Below, one piece after another: positions 59,081 to 64,000 of a stretch of 64,000 bases of DNA; position 1 is the stretch's first letter, and each line of letters starts with the position of its first letter. The translations under genes and the position numbers were made by a program. The stretch spans positions 1 to 64,000 of the forward strand of contig NZ_VUOH01000005.1 of assembly GCF_015390235.1 (NCBI RefSeq), read 5' to 3'. The DNA is from Quadrisphaera sp. INWT6. GTDB lineage: Bacteria > Actinomycetota > Actinomycetes > Actinomycetales > Quadrisphaeraceae. The notes below the pieces were generated by a model. The model was given only the letters and a program-made list of their open reading frames with translations, ran no database searches and was not told where the DNA came from.

Positions 59081-59487
59081 TCAGACGACCGACATCGGGC
59101 CGGTGCTGGTGTCCTCGTACGAGCGGCGCTGGCGGGCAGGGCGCCAGCGGTCTCGGGCAGGTCGACCACGAAGGCCGGCTCCACGCGCGCGGCGGGGCGC
59201 GGGATGACCGGGCGCGCGGCGGCGGCCAGCGCCTCGGCGTCGCGGCGGGCCGCAGCGCGGCGGTCGAGCACGATGCGCACCACGCCGACGGCCCCGCACA
59301 GCGCGGCGGCACCGAGGACGGCGGCGCCCACGGCCACCGGCACGGCCGCGACGGCCAGGAAGAGCGCCGCCTCGGCGCTCACCACGACCGAGGCGCCGAC
59401 CAGCGACCACGCGCTGAACACCCGCCGGACGAGGGGGCGGTCCGCGCTGAGCGCGCCGCGGGGGGCAGAGCCTGCGTCACCAGCCAT
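59081..59487 (-). CDS. Small membrane protein, frameshifted near its end
   Basis: About 135 aa from ATG 59487. Two hydrophobic helices (about 24-48 and 50-70) contain SAWSLVGASVVVSAEAALFLA and AVGAAVLGAAALCGAVGVV. A soluble tail, VIPRPAARVEPAFVVDLPET, follows. The sequenced frame then passes into the next gene. A one-base shift near 59130 gives QRRSYEDTSTGPMSVV and a stop at 59081-59083, a believable end. Function unknown; probably paired with the following membrane protein. Confidence 0.6.
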
Positions 59488-59564
59488 CGCCCCAGTGTGC
59501 TGCGCAGGAGCGCGTCGACGGCGGCGACACGCGGGAGCGCCCCGCCGCGCCTAGCCTCGGGGAG

Positions 59565-60931
<1,367 letters not shown>

Positions 60932-61004
60932 CCCTCGACGCTACGGCGTGTGACGAGTGCGTTTCGGCGGCCCCACGGCGCTGCGGCGCGGCCGACGATC
61001 TCCC

Positions 61005-61373
61005 ATGGCCCTCCTCGACCAGCCCGTCTCCACGAGCCCCGGCCCCGCGAGCCCCGCATCCCTGCGGCCCCCCCGCCCCGCCGACCTGGTGCGGGTCGAG
61101 CACCTGCCCGCGCAGCGGCGGTTCGTCCTGCACGTCGGTGCGCGGCGCGCGGGGTTCACGGAGTACTTCGAGGCCGACGGACGGCGGGCGTTCGTGCACA
61201 CCGAGGTCGGCCAGCCGTTCACCGGGCGCGGCCTGGCGAGCGTGCTGGTGCGCGCCGCGATGACCACCACCCGCGCCGACGGGCTGCAGGTGGTGGCCCT
61301 GTGCCCGTACGTGCGGCGCTGGGTGGAGGGGCACCCCGGCTACGAGGACCTGGTCGTGGCGCCCCGGCCCTGA
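61005..61373 (+). CDS. GNAT-type N-acetyltransferase (YjdJ-like)
   Basis: 122 aa from ATG 61005. The compact GNAT_like domain (about 28-118) has FTEYFEADGRRAFVHTEVG, then FTGRGLASVLVRAAM, the acetyl-CoA-binding Q/RxxGxG/A-type loop, and LCPYVRRWVEGHPGYEDLV. The family (YjdJ/GTLF-like) is widespread; targets are unknown. It sits alone between an unrelated hypothetical gene and aspA. Confidence 0.88.
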   Translation: MALLDQPVSTSPGPASPASLRPPRPADLVRVEHLPAQRRFVLHVGARRAGFTEYFEADGRRAFVHTEVGQPFTGRGLASVLVRAAMTTTRADGLQVVALCPYVRRWVEGHPGYEDLVVAPRP

Positions 61374-61404
61374 CGGCGGCGCAGGCGTCGGCTCAGACGT
61401 CGGC

Positions 61405-62838
<1,434 letters not shown>

Positions 62839-62848
62839 GGCCGCGAGC

Positions 62849-63673
62849 CTAGCCAGGCAGGCCGGGCTGGGCCCCTTCGTGCTGGACCGTCAGGGCGGCC
62901 GCGGCGCTCGCCGCCTCGACCGCCTCGCGGGGGGTCGCGCCGCGCGCGAGGTGCGCAGCCAGCACGCCGCAGTAGGAGTCACCGGCGCCGGTGGTGTCGA
63001 CGACGTCGTCGACGCGCGTCCCCTCGACCTCGACGTCGCCCCAGCGCGAGCCCTCGGCGCCCAGGGTCACCAGCAGCGACGGCGCCCCGAGGCCCGCCGC
63101 GGCCAGCTGCGCGCCCTCGTGCTCGTTGACCACCACGGGGTCGCACAGCGCCAGCACGTCGGCGTCGAGGTCTGCGTACGGCGCGAGGTTCAGCACCACG
63201 CGCGCGCCGCGGGCGGCGGCGCGGCGGACGCCGTCCGCGACGACGTCGAGCGGGAGCTCCAGCTGGGCGAGGAGCACGTCACCGGGCTCCAGCGCGTCGA
63301 GGGGGGCGAGGTCGTCAGCGGTCACGCGGTGGTTCGCACCGGGCGAGACGAGGATGAGGTTGTCGCCGTCGGCGTCGTTGCAGACCACGGCGGTGCCGGT
63401 GCTGACGCCCTCGACGGTCCTGACGCCGGAGACGTCCACCCCGAAGGCCGTGAGCCGCTCGACGTACTCGCGGCCCGCGGCGTCGTCGCCGACGGCCCCC
63501 ACGAGCGCCGTCGCGGCTCCGGCGCGCGCCGCGGCCACGGCCTGGTTGCCGCCCTTGCCGCCGGAGCGGCGCTCCAGGTCGGAGGCCATCACGGTCTCGC
63601 CGGTGCGCGGGTGGCGCTCGACGTGCAGGTGGAGGTCCTGGTTGAGGGACCCGAGGACGACGACACGACCCAT
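62849..63673 (-). CDS. rbsK: Ribokinase-like PfkB-family sugar kinase
   Basis: 274 aa from ATG 63673. PfkB motifs are visible: GSLNQDLHLHVERHPRTGET, ERRSGGKGGNQAVAAARAGA (substrate site) and DTTGAGDSYCGVLAAHLARG with the catalytic Asp. It phosphorylates ribose or a related sugar at the 5' or 1 position. No ribose transporter is adjacent. The SAM-IV-controlled CUT2 importer is 41 kb away, and a functional link would be speculation. It lies 16 bp downstream of the tRNA-Thr gene. Confidence 0.9.
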   Translation of the reverse strand: MGRVVVLGSLNQDLHLHVERHPRTGETVMASDLERRSGGKGGNQAVAAARAGAATALVGAVGDDAAGREYVERLTAFGVDVSGVRTVEGVSTGTAVVCNDADGDNLILVSPGANHRVTADDLAPLDALEPGDVLLAQLELPLDVVADGVRRAAARGARVVLNLAPYADLDADVLALCDPVVVNEHEGAQLAAAGLGAPSLLVTLGAEGSRWGDVEVEGTRVDDVVDTTGAGDSYCGVLAAHLARGATPREAVEAASAAAALTVQHEGAQPGLPG

Positions 63674-63689
63674 GCCGGGGAGCCTACGG

Positions 63690-63762
63690 AGCCAGCAGCG
63701 GGACTCGAACCCGCAACCGCCCGATTACAAGTCGGGTGCGCTACCAGTTGCGCCATGCTGGC
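63690..63762 (-). tRNA. tRNA-Thr, anticodon TGT
   Basis: 73 nt on the minus strand. The acceptor arms are GCCAGCA and TGCTGGC. The D arm is GCGC-AACTGGTA-GCGC, the anticodon arm CCCGA-CTTGTAA-TCGGG, and the T arm GCGGG-TTCGAGT-CCCGC. The CCA end is not encoded. Confidence 0.96.
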
Positions 63763-63866
63763 CCGCGCCGCCGCGGGAGCGCCGGTGCGTCCGCACAGCC
63801 TAGGGCTCGCCGCCCGCGCGGGTGCCGCCTCGCCGGGCCGGTCCGCCCCCTGGTAGACCGGAGTGC

Positions 63867-64000
63867 GTGTCAGACACCGGTGTCCTGAGAGTCGGCGTGG
63901 TCGGGCTGGGGTGGGCGGGCCAGCAGCACCTGGAAGCCTTCGCCGCTCTCGACGGGGTCGAGGTGGTGGCCCTGGCGGGCATGGAGGCGGAGCAGCTGGC
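63867..64000 (+). CDS. Gfo/Idh/MocA-family oxidoreductase, 3' partial
   Basis: Only the first 44 residues are in the window, from GTG 63867 behind CGGAG. LRVGVVGLGWAGQQHLEAF is the NAD(P)-binding glycine motif of the family, followed by DGVEVVALAGMEAE. The rest lies beyond the edge, so the substrate class cannot be judged. Confidence 0.85.
   Translation, partial: MSDTGVLRVGVVGLGWAGQQHLEAFAALDGVEVVALAGMEAEQL

Noticed and set aside
58669-59487. Single 272-aa membrane protein spanning both small membrane genes
   Set aside because: A one-base shift gives a natural stop for the first gene, and the second has its own ATG. Two genes explain the sequence better.
62849-63673. Ribokinase as the partner of the SAM-IV CUT2 importer
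   Set aside because: It is 41 kb away, has no SAM riboswitch and follows a tRNA gene. No evidence links them.

Overview
The window is chromosomal DNA from a high-GC Actinomycetota. Supporting signs are very high GC, many GTG starts, a DivIVA/Wag31-like growth protein, a SAM-IV riboswitch (a class known from actinomycetes), probable leaderless promoters (TAnnnT 6-9 nt before GTG), dense ATGA/GTGA gene overlaps and an R-x-H-x-D-L type leader peptide. I cannot place it below phylum. I see no prophage, insertion sequence, CRISPR array or rRNA.

Layout: (1) 1-3.6 kb: two coiled-coil DivIVA-like proteins, a SAM-riboswitch-controlled flavin reductase, and a YeiH-type exporter. (2) 3.7-8.2 kb: a PAS-GAF-PP2C phosphatase, then a three-gene cassette of a repetitive acidic peptide, a JmjC/cupin dioxygenase and a sucrase/ferredoxin-like Fe-S protein. 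(3) 8.2-11.3 kb: hairpin repeats, an aldo/keto reductase, a luciferase-like oxidoreductase and a protein with three cold-shock domains. (4) 11.4-16.6 kb: a pipecolate/lysine catabolic operon (FAD oxidase, HglS, AmaB) with a divergent LysR. (5) 17.2-25.1 kb: a ribose-type (CUT2) ABC transporter read leftward from a SAM-IV riboswitch, back to back with an S-box riboswitch that drives a DszA-like and a DszC-like monooxygenase rightward. (6) 25-35.7 kb: a serine hydrolase, a chemoreceptor, signalling proteins, a DtxR-family regulator and a secreted glycerophosphodiesterase. (7) 35.8-39 kb: a third S-box riboswitch and leader peptide ahead of MetY and another luciferase-like monooxygenase. (8) 39-47.7 kb: OsmC, a PNPOx-like protein, an FAD monooxygenase, and a CUT1 sugar transporter with a GH13 glucosidase and a ROK regulator. 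(9) 47.8-55 kb: GlpX, ArsR with a CDF exporter and a thioredoxin, a SulP transporter, and a copper P-type ATPase. (10) 55-64 kb: housekeeping and conserved hypothetical genes, AspA, a ribokinase and tRNA-Thr.

The strongest theme is a sulfur-scavenging regulon. Four SAM riboswitches of two classes sit within 37 kb. They precede a flavin reductase, two sets of FMNH2-dependent organosulfur monooxygenases, a sulfhydrylase and an uncharacterised sugar-type ABC importer. The natural reading is that low SAM turns on uptake of a sulfur compound, oxidative C-S cleavage, and re-assimilation of sulfide into homocysteine.

The sequence also carries at least eight probable single-indel frameshifts, two of them compensating within one gene. 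Several genes are therefore described with corrected ends. Whether these are assembly errors or real mutations cannot be settled here.
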